NCBI GenBank assembly: GCA_910574715.1
Contig: CAJTCH010000002.1
Coordinates: 151,395-215,394 of the forward strand
Source: Lachnospiraceae bacterium
Lineage (GTDB): Bacteria; Bacillota; Clostridia; Lachnospirales; Lachnospiraceae
Direction of reading: 5' to 3'
Length of the DNA: 64,000 nt
The notes beneath the pieces are model-generated. The model saw only the letters and a list, made by a program, of their open reading frames with translations. It ran no database searches and was not told the DNA's origin. This document shows positions 26,899 through 34,926 of this stretch, in pieces. Position 1 is the stretch's first letter. The number at the start of each line of letters is the position of its first letter. The position numbers and the translations under genes are program-made.

Positions 26899-27630
26899 TC
26901 AAATTCGCCCTTCATATTCTTTAATCAAATTTCTGGCATGCGCCTGTAAAGCAGCATACTTGGTTTTTGACACCTTCTTTGTTTTCAGTAACCAATCCCC
27001 ATAATCATCAGCTACATCCGTCTCGCTTGTTCCGGCTGTTTTTGAACGTAAAAAAACCTTTTTTACCGTCAAACCTATTATTTTAAGATCATTCCAGAAA
27101 CTAACCTTTTCTATGTACTTCAAATCCCATTCAAACTTCTGCTCCCAGGTCACTGCGTTTCTACCATTAACTTGTGCTAACCCACTCAACCCTGGCTTTG
27201 CCGTATGCCGCATTCTCACTCTGTCATCCATAAAAACGAGATCTATAACCAACTGAGGTCTTGGGCCGATTATACTCATATCACCTTTTAATATGTTAAA
27301 GACTTCAGGAAGTTCGTCAAGGCTGGTTGACCTCAGCCAGTTACCAAACTTTGGAAGTCTCTGTTCATCTGGAAGAAGATTTCCTTGTTCATCCCTTTCA
27401 TCCGTCATTGTACGGAATTTATACATATCAAAGATCCGCTCCCGGCCATGGTTTCCAATTTGTCCCGGTCTCGACTGCTTAAATAAAACCGGCGTCCCCA
27501 TATTAATTCTCACAATCACTGCAATAATGATGTAAAGCCAAAAAAATACGATAATAGCTAATAGTGAACAGATAATATCAAGAACTCTCTTAATATATTT
27601 TTCATAAAACCCACACCTTCGAACTAACAT
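26899..27630 (-). CDS. Initiating undecaprenyl-phosphate sugar-1-phosphate transferase
   Basis: 243 residues from the ATG at 27630, which has GGAGA 6 bases upstream. The frame stays open upstream to 27846, but that part encodes a repeated noncoding element and overlaps the preceding gene. Features: one hydrophobic segment near residues 20-45 (IICSLLAIIVFFWLYIIIAVIV), then MYKFRTM, LRSTSLDELPEVFNILKGDMSIIGPRP and KPGLSGLAQVNGR, all diagnostic of bacterial sugar transferases. It starts repeat-unit synthesis on the lipid carrier. It follows the DegT aminotransferase, as in Pgl-type loci, so an amino-sugar is a likely first residue. Confidence 0.92.
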   Translation of the reverse strand: MLVRRCGFYEKYIKRVLDIICSLLAIIVFFWLYIIIAVIVRINMGTPVLFKQSRPGQIGNHGRERIFDMYKFRTMTDERDEQGNLLPDEQRLPKFGNWLRSTSLDELPEVFNILKGDMSIIGPRPQLVIDLVFMDDRVRMRHTAKPGLSGLAQVNGRNAVTWEQKFEWDLKYIEKVSFWNDLKIIGLTVKKVFLRSKTAGTSETDVADDYGDWLLKTKKVSKTKYAALQAHARNLIKEYEGRI

Positions 27631-27658
27631 CAAATCTCTCCAGATATTCATAATTTGA

Positions 27659-27726
27659 GTCAAATACCCCGCTGTAAGCAACGGAGCATCAAATTTGTAG
27701 CACTGCAGAGCAGCGGGGTATTTGAC
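27659..27726 (-). promoter_or_regulatory. 16-bp perfect inverted repeat just before the sugar transferase gene
   Basis: Bases 27659-27674 and 27711-27726 are exact reverse complements with a 36-base loop. The RNA would form a hairpin about 15 bases before the ribosome site of the initiating transferase. No T run follows, so it looks more like a processing or attenuation element than a terminator. Confidence 0.7.
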
Positions 27727-27730
27727 CCTC

Positions 27731-27784
27731 GCGGCAGTCGCCAAATGTGCATGCAAGCATGCCCGCTTGGCTCGTTGCTCGCGG
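27731..27784 (-). repeat. 54-bp repeated leader element, copy A
   Basis: This copy matches copy B (30737-30790) at 48 of 54 positions by direct comparison. On the minus strand it folds as GCCAA ... GCATGC-TT-GCATGC ... TTGGC, with CCCGC and GCGGG giving an alternative stem. It lies in the 178-base gap between the aminotransferase and sugar transferase genes. Confidence 0.85.
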
Positions 27785-27808
27785 GAATAAAATAACTCAT
27801 TCACTTTT

Positions 27809-29128
27809 TTAACAAACCTTATCAAAACAACGATGGATAATTTCAATAACCCTATCTTGCTGTTCCACTGTCATCTTATTATCACTGGGTAAACAGAGTC
27901 CCCGTTTAAATATATCCGATCCAACATCAATACCACCCCCTGCAGTATATGCATTACTCCGTCCTCTTCCATTCCCCTCAGCTGTCACAAAAGCATGCAT
28001 TCTATAGATAGGCTGCATATGCATGGGTTTCCATATCGGTCTGCCTTCTGCACCAAATGCAGTCATGGCTTGTAATATCTCACCTGGGCTACTCTTCCCC
28101 GGTTCATGTGCCCACAGTTCATCTTGTTCCCCGCGTACATGATGAGCCATAGCGTCAGAATTGATCAAAAGACAACTCAACCAGAAGTTCGGAATAGACT
28201 TGCGTGCATCATATGGATTCATAGACATAGGGAGGTCTTTCAACCCTTCTTTATACCGCTCGTAAATCGCTCGTTTCTGTTTAATGTGCTCATCCAGATA
28301 TGGAATCTGCCCTCTAATGATTCCAGCAATTATGTTGGACATCCTATAATTATAGCCGATTTCTTCGTGCTGGTACCATGGAGCCGCTTCCCGGCTTTGT
28401 GTACTCCATTTCCGTACCTTGTCCGCATCCTCTTTAGAATCGGACAAGAACAAACCACCAGCTGAACCAGTTATGATTTTGTTACCATTAAAGCTAATCG
28501 CATTGTAATGTCCTAACGTACCAGTCTCTACCCATTCGTCCCCAAACTTATACTTCGCTCCAAGACTCTCTGCCGCATCTTCCACAATTAATGCATTGTG
28601 TGCATCAGCTATTGCTTTTATCTCCTCCATCTTTCCGGGTGCCCCGTAAAGATGTGCTACCACGATTAGACGTACGTCAGGATATAACTTAAACGCTTCT
28701 TCAAGGGAATAAGGATCCATGTTCCAAGTATCAGCTTCGGTATCAATAAACACTGCTTCCCCGCCTTCATATGCAATAGGATTTATAGAAGCATCGAAGG
28801 TGACATCAGAACAGAAAACCCGTTTCCCCGCTAACGTTCCCTCATTCGCTCTTGCGATTCCATAGAGCCGTTCTCCAGCAAGCTTTGTAGCAAGATGCAA
28901 AGCAGATGTACCACAACTTAGTCCAACAGCATATTTACACCCCAAGTAGGAAGCCATTTCCTGTTCTACAACATTAATATTCTGCCCAACTGTACTCACC
29001 CAGTTCGTCTGTATAGCTTCATCCACCCATTTTTGCTCAGTCCCATGCATGGTAGGCGAACTAAGCCATACTTTACTTTTAAATTTTTCGATTCCGACAA
29101 AACGGGGATCTCGTAAAAAATCGTACAT
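27809..29128 (-). CDS. DegT/DnrJ/EryC1-family PLP aminotransferase
   Basis: 439 residues. The PLP-binding lysine is in SFNGNKIITGSAGG; other marks are AVGLSCGTSALHLA, VVAHLYGAPGKMEEI and EDAAESLGAKY. Such enzymes put an amino group on a 4-keto sugar nucleotide (as PglE or LegC do). No matching UDP-sugar 4,6-dehydratase of the PglF type is present in the window, so its keto-sugar must come from elsewhere or from the CDP branch. Position before the sugar transferase suggests it makes the first sugar of the repeat unit. Confidence 0.88.
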   Translation of the reverse strand: MYDFLRDPRFVGIEKFKSKVWLSSPTMHGTEQKWVDEAIQTNWVSTVGQNINVVEQEMASYLGCKYAVGLSCGTSALHLATKLAGERLYGIARANEGTLAGKRVFCSDVTFDASINPIAYEGGEAVFIDTEADTWNMDPYSLEEAFKLYPDVRLIVVAHLYGAPGKMEEIKAIADAHNALIVEDAAESLGAKYKFGDEWVETGTLGHYNAISFNGNKIITGSAGGLFLSDSKEDADKVRKWSTQSREAAPWYQHEEIGYNYRMSNIIAGIIRGQIPYLDEHIKQKRAIYERYKEGLKDLPMSMNPYDARKSIPNFWLSCLLINSDAMAHHVRGEQDELWAHEPGKSSPGEILQAMTAFGAEGRPIWKPMHMQPIYRMHAFVTAEGNGRGRSNAYTAGGGIDVGSDIFKRGLCLPSDNKMTVEQQDRVIEIIHRCFDKVC

Positions 29129-29253
29129 TATTATAATTCTCCTATAATCCGTTCTTAATATTCAGTGCAAACTGTTACGCTTGGAGTTGATATCGGATTC
29201 TGACACACATTTATTAGGAGCGATATGAGACTAATTCGTATGCTCTAGACAGA

Positions 29254-30108
29254 CTAACATATAATAACTCCTAACACTTTCACTCTTCTATCCAAAGCCA
29301 ACTCCCTCTCCTGCCTAATCAGCCTCTCATATGACTCCCCTCTCTTCTCAATAAACAGAACTCCTTCATAATACTCCAGCTTCTTAAGTGCCGCCGCATG
29401 AAATACAATCTGCCGATAAGGCGAAAACGCAACCTCCCCAATCTCTTCCGCTAACTGCTCACAGATCTCTATCACATCATCCTCTGCAACACTTCCCGTC
29501 ATCATAACCCTCTTGATCTTCTCTTCGGGATTTCTATAAATGGCACTCTGAACATTCACCGCCGCAATCTTTATCTGTTCTTTGCGCGGAATCTTTGCAT
29601 ATGGTCCTTCCTCTAACCGACAAACCCAGCGGTCTATAAAACCAAATAATCTTCTCTTTGTTCCATTTCTGCGAATAGTCCCAAGCAAAGACATACCGAA
29701 TTTTTGTTGGAAGTTGCTTATGTCCTGCAATTTTCCGCTCATGACATAATTCATACAGCAGATCAGACAGACCAGACACGCCCCGCCGATCATCCCAATA
29801 ATTGCAAAAGTAACTGCCGAAGAAACCGGATCTTCGAATACAATTGGTTCATTCTCAGCCTCAATTCCAGTTTCTCCTTCAACCGGCTCTGCTAAAGACT
29901 GCTTTAATTGTTGCTCTTTCTTCACCTGATTCTCTGCAAGCGTTGCCTGATACTTATAGACTCCCGTAGCCACTGCCAGAAATATCATGCATACAACAAT
30001 CCACCGCCAACGCTTCAGACAATAAAACAGCAAATCTATCAAATTGATTTCACTGACTTCCTGATATCCTTCCACTAATAAAAATCTCCTCTCATAATCT
30101 TGGCTCAT
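29254..30108 (-). CDS. Wzz-type chain-length protein fused to a degenerate BY-kinase-like domain
   Basis: 284 residues. An N-terminal segment (EINLIDLLFYCLKRW) and two hydrophobic spans at about residues 34-50 and 95-120 bracket a very short, acidic extracellular part. From about residue 180 the sequence follows the start of a bacterial tyrosine kinase domain (KIAAVNVQSAI, then KRVMMTGSVAEDD) but the Walker A lysine and serine are missing where GxGKS would be expected. So it is probably a chain-length or assembly regulator without kinase activity. The extracellular part is far shorter than in normal Wzz proteins. It follows the second LoaP-like gene. Confidence 0.65.
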   Translation of the reverse strand: MSQDYERRFLLVEGYQEVSEINLIDLLFYCLKRWRWIVVCMIFLAVATGVYKYQATLAENQVKKEQQLKQSLAEPVEGETGIEAENEPIVFEDPVSSAVTFAIIGMIGGACLVCLICCMNYVMSGKLQDISNFQQKFGMSLLGTIRRNGTKRRLFGFIDRWVCRLEEGPYAKIPRKEQIKIAAVNVQSAIYRNPEEKIKRVMMTGSVAEDDVIEICEQLAEEIGEVAFSPYRQIVFHAAALKKLEYYEGVLFIEKRGESYERLIRQERELALDRRVKVLGVIIC

Positions 30109-30135
30109 GACAGATCCTAATCTCCAAGATTTTCT

Positions 30136-30660
30136 TTATTTCTTCTTCCCCACCATCTCAATTCCAAGATGTATCACCGTTTTCCGGTTCATGAAGTCAA
30201 CCTCTACCTTCGCGATCCGTCTGTGCAGATCGATCTTCCTGATACACCCTTCCATATTCTTCAAAGGTCCGGACAAGATCGTGATCACATCATCCTCCGA
30301 TACTGACACCTGTGATAACTGCACTTCCATGCTCCGATCTGGTGAGTCCATGATCTGTTCAAGCCATTCCACCTCATGATCCGGAAGTGGAATAAACAGC
30401 TCACTATCCTTTCCCAACAGCTTTGTAAATGCCGGCACATGCCGAAGCTCCTGATATAAGTCTTTTATATGATCGCTCGTTATGAACACATATCCAGGAA
30501 GCAACTTTTCATGGACTTCTTTCCACTCTCCCCGAAATTTCTTCTTCACACGGCGCATTGGATGGAAACAGGAATCATACAACGTATTTTCTACTACGGT
30601 CCTGACCTGCTCTTCCACCCTATTTTCTGTTCCTGTAGTTACCTGTAGTACATAATGCAA
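30136..30660 (-). CDS. LoaP-like specialised NusG paralog (second copy)
   Basis: About 174 residues from a TTG at 30660 with GGAGG 7 bases upstream; the frame is open further up to 30888 but through a repeated noncoding element. The NGN domain starts HYVLQVTTGTENRVEEQV and has the RNA-polymerase contact motif LLPGYVFITSD; a C-terminal KOW domain follows (ITILSGPLKNMEGCIRKID). Paralogs of this kind (LoaP, UpxY, RfaH) ride RNA polymerase and suppress termination in long operons. It is followed 27 bases later by the chain-length gene and so leads the polysaccharide block. Confidence 0.87.
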   Translation of the reverse strand: MHYVLQVTTGTENRVEEQVRTVVENTLYDSCFHPMRRVKKKFRGEWKEVHEKLLPGYVFITSDHIKDLYQELRHVPAFTKLLGKDSELFIPLPDHEVEWLEQIMDSPDRSMEVQLSQVSVSEDDVITILSGPLKNMEGCIRKIDLHRRIAKVEVDFMNRKTVIHLGIEMVGKKK

Positions 30661-30736
30661 AACAAATCCTCCATTCGACGAGATGGTATAGAACACACAA
30701 TCTATGAGTTTGATTTCCAACCAAGTCAATAACCCC

Positions 30737-30790
30737 GCTGCAGCTGCCAAATGTGCATGCAAGCATACCCGCTTGGCTCGTTGCCCACGG
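30737..30790 (-). repeat. 54-bp repeated leader element, copy B
   Basis: Second copy of the element at 27731-27784. It lies 77 bases before the start codon of the second LoaP-like gene and about 25 bases after the long terminator hairpin. Differences from copy A number six and mostly keep the GCATGC core stem. Confidence 0.85.
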
Positions 30791-30814
30791 AAGTCAAACG
30801 CTGACCGCCAGATA

Positions 30815-30921
30815 TAAAATGACAAAAGCCGCCGGGCAATGTCATTTCCTCGTAATATATGCTTCTGATCTGCCAAGATCATCAACACATATTATGGAGA
30901 TATGACACTACCCGGCGGCTT
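30815..30921 (-). terminator. Long terminator-like hairpin between the two LoaP-like genes
   Basis: On the minus strand, AAGCCGCCGGG (30921-30911) pairs with CCCGGCGGCTT (30836-30826), and further pairing extends inward (GTCAT/ATGAC, TAATAT-type pairs, and a TGATCT-TGGC-AGATCA tip). The stem ends in CTTTTGTCATTTTAT. It would stop most polymerases in front of the second LoaP-like gene and the rest of the block. Confidence 0.75.
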
Positions 30922-30962
30922 CTGTGATCGCGTTACTATGTATCTTTCATTGCATTATAATA

Positions 30963-31026
30963 GCGAAGCACTCCCTGATATGTTCCGATCTAATTCAATC
31001 GGACCATATCAAAAGGTATGCTTCGC
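30963..31026 (-). promoter_or_regulatory. 64-base leader hairpin upstream of the terminator
   Basis: Arms GCGAAGC/GCTTCGC (7 bp), TGATATG/CATATCA (7 bp) and TCCGAT/ATCGGA (6 bp) stack with small internal loops around an 8-base apex. It lies about 40 bases before the terminator hairpin. Position and shape fit a recruitment element for a LoaP-type factor; binding is inferred. Confidence 0.7.
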
Positions 31027-31241
31027 CATCCATGCCCGCAGTGATCTCCTGCTGCCACAGTAACTTGTCTTCCGTCTGCCCGACATACCGATATACTGTA
31101 CGCATACAGCATCCCGGATATGTCTGCAGATATTCTCAGACGTCGGATATGTCATACCCCCGGAAATCCAAGTGCCCCAGCTGCAAGGATATCCAGAAAG
31201 TAATCCTGATTTTCTTACTATTTTTCGGTATAAAACTATGC

Positions 31242-31748
31242 TTAAGACTTCGACACGATCTCTAACCCTACCCGTACCTTCTGCCTCTCCCCGAACATTG
31301 GCATCTCTAAAAATGCTCGACGTTTATGGCGATCGATCCTACTTATATATCGTTCTTTCCCTACCAACGGACCAGAATATACTCTGATCCTGGATTGTTC
31401 GATCACACCTTCTGACATCTCTACAGTCTGTTCTTTTCCGCCGAATACGGTCAGGAAATCTACTTCATCTTCCGTCAGCGCGGCCACTTCGCCGCCTGCT
31501 TCCAGAAGCTTCGCAAATCCTTTGATACGGATCAGCTCATCGCTCAACCGGTCTGCCTGCTCCGTAACCATGAACACATATCCCGGAAACAGGATATTCT
31601 CCCTGAGCACCCATTCCCCCTGTATATGCTTCTTTTCCTGATAATAGAATACATAACAGCCTTTCAGCAGGTCAGAAGAGAGCTTCTTTTGGCACTGCAG
31701 CCGCACGCTTTCTTCCGAACCTACCCGTACCCGCATCACACACCACAT
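31242..31748 (-). CDS. LoaP-like specialised NusG paralog (first copy)
   Basis: About 168 residues from the ATG at 31748, which has AGGA 8 bases upstream. An ATG at 31787 lacks a ribosome site. NGN domain: MWCVMRVRVGSEESV at the start and NILFPGYVFMVTEQAD; KOW domain: RVYSGPLVGKERYISRIDRHKRRAFLEM. It is clearly diverged from the second copy. It is the first gene after the G10 promoter, and 353 to 581 bases of structured leader separate it from the next gene, so its protein could act on its own transcript. Confidence 0.87.
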   Translation of the reverse strand: MWCVMRVRVGSEESVRLQCQKKLSSDLLKGCYVFYYQEKKHIQGEWVLRENILFPGYVFMVTEQADRLSDELIRIKGFAKLLEAGGEVAALTEDEVDFLTVFGGKEQTVEMSEGVIEQSRIRVYSGPLVGKERYISRIDRHKRRAFLEMPMFGERQKVRVGLEIVSKS

Positions 31749-31823
31749 ATCTGCTTTCCTCATTTCCCAAACTGTAAGATCGGTCATTTGAATCTGAGAA
31801 CTAATATTTCATTCTCATACTAT

Positions 31824-31854
31824 AAAATACCCCCCCCCCGTAGTATTTTGTCAA
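31824..31854 (-). promoter_or_regulatory. Promoter of the polysaccharide block with a G10 tract in its spacer
   Basis: On the minus strand a perfect -35 TTGACA (31854-31849) is followed by 9 bases, ten G (31839-31830) and then TATTTT (31829-31824). The spacer is 19 bases with ten G, so eight G would give the ideal 17. A better -10 match, TATAGT, would need a 24-base spacer. Length change of the tract would therefore be expected to set promoter strength. Confidence 0.8.
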
Positions 31855-31970
31855 GTCATTTTGAAAAATATCTCTGACAAATGCATCCATTTCCCCCATA
31901 ATGCAACAAAAAAACAGCCCTGGCAGATCCAGAACTGTTAAAAAATTATACATACTGACTCCTTCGGTCT

Positions 31971-33464
31971 TCAAGAGCGCACTTCCAGCAACATTGTCAC
32001 CCTGGCCCCCGTCGCTTCTCCATTCTCAATCACCAGCTTCCCTCCCTGCCTCTTAACAAACTTCTCAGCAGTATGAAGCCCTATTCCATAGTGCGTCTTA
32101 CTGTTCCTGCTTCGGTCTCCCTGATAGAACTGCTCCGTTGCATGCATCAAATCCTGCCTGGAGAATCCCGGCCCCTCGTCCGCGGCCGCCGCCGCCAGAT
32201 ATTCCTTTCCCTCATCCTTACGCATCTTAAGAGAGATCTGTATTCTCCCATTCTCAGGGCCATAATCCATTGCATTTCCCAGAATATTACTCCACGCCCT
32301 TAGAATCTGCGTCTCATTGCACTGAATCTTCCCATGCAGATCATTTCTTTGGAAAGCGGCAGGACACTGTCTTGCAGATGACAGAAGCCTTGCCTGCTCT
32401 ATTAACTTATCAGCGAATTCCATACAGGACACCATGTCCGCAGCAATACCGGCAATCTCTTTCTCTCTGTCATCATCTCTTCTGATATCTTTCTCTCTGT
32501 CATCATCTTCTCCAGCATTGTCCCTTCTGATATCATTTTCTCCGGCATCTCCTTCCTCACCAGAAGCCCTCTCCCTGTCCGCCATCAGCAGTTCATTCAA
32601 GCTTTGCAGATAATTCTCCATCACGGCCGCGCTCGACAGGATATCCCGGTTGTATTCCTGTTCATCTTCCGCAAGCTCCCCTTCCGCCAGAAGCTCCGCG
32701 TTCCCCCGGATCACCGTAAGCGGCGTCTTGATATCGTGGGCCAGCGCCGCGATCTGCTCATCCCTGCTCTTTTCCACATCCCACTGCCTGTACAGGGATT
32801 CCTTCAGCGCCTTCTTCATCTGATAAAGGGAACTTAAGATCTCATTCACTTCCCTTAATCCCGAATGTTCTTCTGCAAATTCAAGATCCTGATTCCTGAT
32901 CTTCTCCGCCACCTCGAGCAAGATCCTTAGTCTTGCGCGCATATATTTTCCAAAATACCGCGACACCAGAACCGTATGCAGGAGAAACATCGCCGCGAAT
33001 GAGACGACCATTAGCAGATCCGGCCGCGGCAGTAATTTGTCCAGATATTCATTCCGAAATCTTGTCTCAATCTTATATTTTACAATACATATCTCCCCTG
33101 CATCGCGCACGAAGAACCGATAGTATCCCTTCCCTTGCGCATAGATATCATTCTCCTCATAGCTGGCCCATGCCTGCCCGCTCTCTTCGGAAGAAAATGT
33201 CCCGTACAGCCAGTCTCCGGTACGCTCATAAACCCCGTACATGCACTCCGCCGGTATCTGTTCATCCGTGACTTTGGAGACGCTTTGAATCTCATCGGCA
33301 GATGCATTTAACTGCGCTTCCATATGGTTCGCCGGAAGAACTTCTCCCGCCGCATCGAGCACAAAATATATCATGACTGCGGCAAACAGCCAGAACAATG
33401 CGCCAACAGTATATATGATGACGAAACGAAGAAAAACAACCGTGATCGTTATATTATTTTTCAT
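31971..33464 (-). CDS. Sensor histidine kinase linked to antimicrobial peptide ABC transporter (CprK/LanK-like)
   Basis: About 497 residues from the ATG at 33464, which overlaps the response regulator stop as ATGA. Two membrane spans (residues about 10-35 and 160-185) enclose an extracellular sensor of about 120 residues. A HAMP-like segment, HisKA (IAALAHDIKTPLTVIRGNAELL) and HATPase (ILRAWSNILGNAMDYG, GIGLHTAEKFVKRQGG) follow. Between HisKA and HATPase is an acidic insertion with repeated DDREK/DIRRD units. The transporter genes lie upstream in the same operon, so it likely senses a lantibiotic or cationic peptide. Confidence 0.88.
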   Translation of the reverse strand: MKNNITITVVFLRFVIIYTVGALFWLFAAVMIYFVLDAAGEVLPANHMEAQLNASADEIQSVSKVTDEQIPAECMYGVYERTGDWLYGTFSSEESGQAWASYEENDIYAQGKGYYRFFVRDAGEICIVKYKIETRFRNEYLDKLLPRPDLLMVVSFAAMFLLHTVLVSRYFGKYMRARLRILLEVAEKIRNQDLEFAEEHSGLREVNEILSSLYQMKKALKESLYRQWDVEKSRDEQIAALAHDIKTPLTVIRGNAELLAEGELAEDEQEYNRDILSSAAVMENYLQSLNELLMADRERASGEEGDAGENDIRRDNAGEDDDREKDIRRDDDREKEIAGIAADMVSCMEFADKLIEQARLLSSARQCPAAFQRNDLHGKIQCNETQILRAWSNILGNAMDYGPENGRIQISLKMRKDEGKEYLAAAAADEGPGFSRQDLMHATEQFYQGDRSRNSKTHYGIGLHTAEKFVKRQGGKLVIENGEATGARVTMLLEVRS

Positions 33465-34120
33465 CTCCACCGATACCCAATCCCCCATACTGTCTCGATC
33501 GGCTCTAATCCTGCCCTCTGGCATTTCGCCCGGATATTCTTGATATGCTCCGTGATCACAGAATTATCGCTCTCTTTATCGTACCCGAATACATGTTCAT
33601 AGATCCTGTCCTTTGAAAATACCTGTCCATGGTTCAGCGCAAGATACTCGCAGATCGCATACTCGCTCTTGGTAAATGTAATCTCGTTCCCCTCATAGCT
33701 TACTCTCTTCTCCTTAAGGTAGAACTGCACTCCGTTCACCGAGACCGCCTGCTTCTTCTCTCTCGTCTCCCTCCGCAGATGTGCGGCGACCCGCGCGCGG
33801 AGCTCGCCGATGCCGAAGGGCTTGGTGATATAGTCGTCCCCGCCGATTCCAAGCCCCCTCATAATATCCTTCTCCTCAGTCTTCGCCGTCAGGAAGAGGA
33901 TCGGACAGTCTGCCAGATCCCTGATCTCCTCACACAGGGTAAATCCATCCATTCCCGGCATCATCACATCCAGAAGGATCAGCTTATAGTCCTGTAATCT
34001 CATCTTCTTGATCCTAAGCGGATCGCTTACCGCATCCACCTCATACCCTTCTTTTTCCAGAGCGTTCCTGATAAGCTTAAGGATCCGCTCTTCATCATCT
34101 ACCGCTAATATTTTAATCAT
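33461..34120 (-). CDS. OmpR-family response regulator of the antimicrobial peptide system
   Basis: 219 residues. The receiver has the DDEE acidic site, the phospho-acceptor Asp in KLILLDVMMPG and Lys in ITKPFGIGEL; the winged helix ends with TVWGIGYRW. It lies between the ABC permease gene (30 bases) and the kinase gene (overlap). By analogy with CprR and LanR systems it should activate the transporter promoter upstream of 36419. Confidence 0.92.
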   Translation of the reverse strand: MIKILAVDDEERILKLIRNALEKEGYEVDAVSDPLRIKKMRLQDYKLILLDVMMPGMDGFTLCEEIRDLADCPILFLTAKTEEKDIMRGLGIGGDDYITKPFGIGELRARVAAHLRRETREKKQAVSVNGVQFYLKEKRVSYEGNEITFTKSEYAICEYLALNHGQVFSKDRIYEHVFGYDKESDNSVITEHIKNIRAKCQRAGLEPIETVWGIGYRWR

Positions 34121-34149
34121 AACCGCTCATTCCCCGACCGCACCCGTCA

Positions 34150-34926
34150 TTAATCCCGGCACTGCCTTCCCTCATAAAAATGAAACCACAGGAAAAATAC
34201 AGACCACAGCGCTGCCGTGACGCCTGCCCCGATTCCCAGAATCTTCAGCACATCTCCTGCCGCCGCCGTTTTATTTCCTATCCAGTATTGTATCAGATAT
34301 TCCGTCCATCTGCTACCCCACGAACAGGGAAAAAACTGCCACCGCCCCTCGCCAAGCCCGGTCAGGAACAGCGCCGCGACCACTAACTCAGCCGTTCCCG
34401 CACACAGGGAAATATTTTTTGAAAACGCAAAATTCAAGAACAGGTGTATCAGATACAGATTCACGCTGCAAAGCCACATTACCGCAGCAAGGATCAAGTA
34501 TTCCCTCATAAGAAGCACCGTGTTCCCCTCCGTTATCCGATATCCCGCTGCGAATCCAACAACAGCCAGAAGGATGGAGAGAAGCCCCATGCCTGACAGC
34601 ACGATCCATTTAGCAAGCAGCGGATTCATTTTACAGACCGATACTCCAAGAAATGTCTGATAATGTCCGCTCTCTTCAAACTCTGCCGATATGGAGCAGA
34701 TCACACTGACGACCAGAGGAAGTATGACCGTCAGCGCCTCCATATATCCCAATATCTTTCCTTCATCATTCCATGCCGCAAAACTATAATATGCAAGGAA
34801 TACAGCGATCCCAAGAAGCGGAACCATTACATGAAGCCATGGAAGCAGGGTGCGGCGCATCTTCCACATCTCTCCTTTGACATTTCCCCAAATTTCCTTC
34901 CCTCCATCCAAATGTCTTGCCATCAT
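34150..34926 (-). CDS. Lantibiotic immunity type ABC permease (MutG/EpiG-like)
   Basis: 258 residues with six hydrophobic spans, starting GNVKGEMWKMRRTLLPWLHVMVPLLGIAVF. This layout, and pairing with a second permease and one ATPase, is typical of LanFEG and C. difficile CprABC transporters, which expel or sequester peptides from the membrane. It overlaps the other permease gene by 4 bases. No lantibiotic precursor or modification gene is present in the window, so the role is resistance and not self-immunity. Confidence 0.8.
   Translation of the reverse strand: MMARHLDGGKEIWGNVKGEMWKMRRTLLPWLHVMVPLLGIAVFLAYYSFAAWNDEGKILGYMEALTVILPLVVSVICSISAEFEESGHYQTFLGVSVCKMNPLLAKWIVLSGMGLLSILLAVVGFAAGYRITEGNTVLLMREYLILAAVMWLCSVNLYLIHLFLNFAFSKNISLCAGTAELVVAALFLTGLGEGRWQFFPCSWGSRWTEYLIQYWIGNKTAAAGDVLKILGIGAGVTAALWSVFFLWFHFYEGRQCRD

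Noticed and set aside
27631..27846. Extended N-terminus of the initiating sugar transferase (and the similar extension at 30661-30888 before the second LoaP-like gene)
   Set aside because: Both extensions translate the same repeated noncoding element, and good ribosome sites lie at the shorter starts.
30924..31265. Plus-strand reading frame of 113 residues between the two LoaP-like genes
   Set aside because: It overlaps the leader hairpins, has no ribosome site and no recognisable family; the region is better explained as leader RNA.
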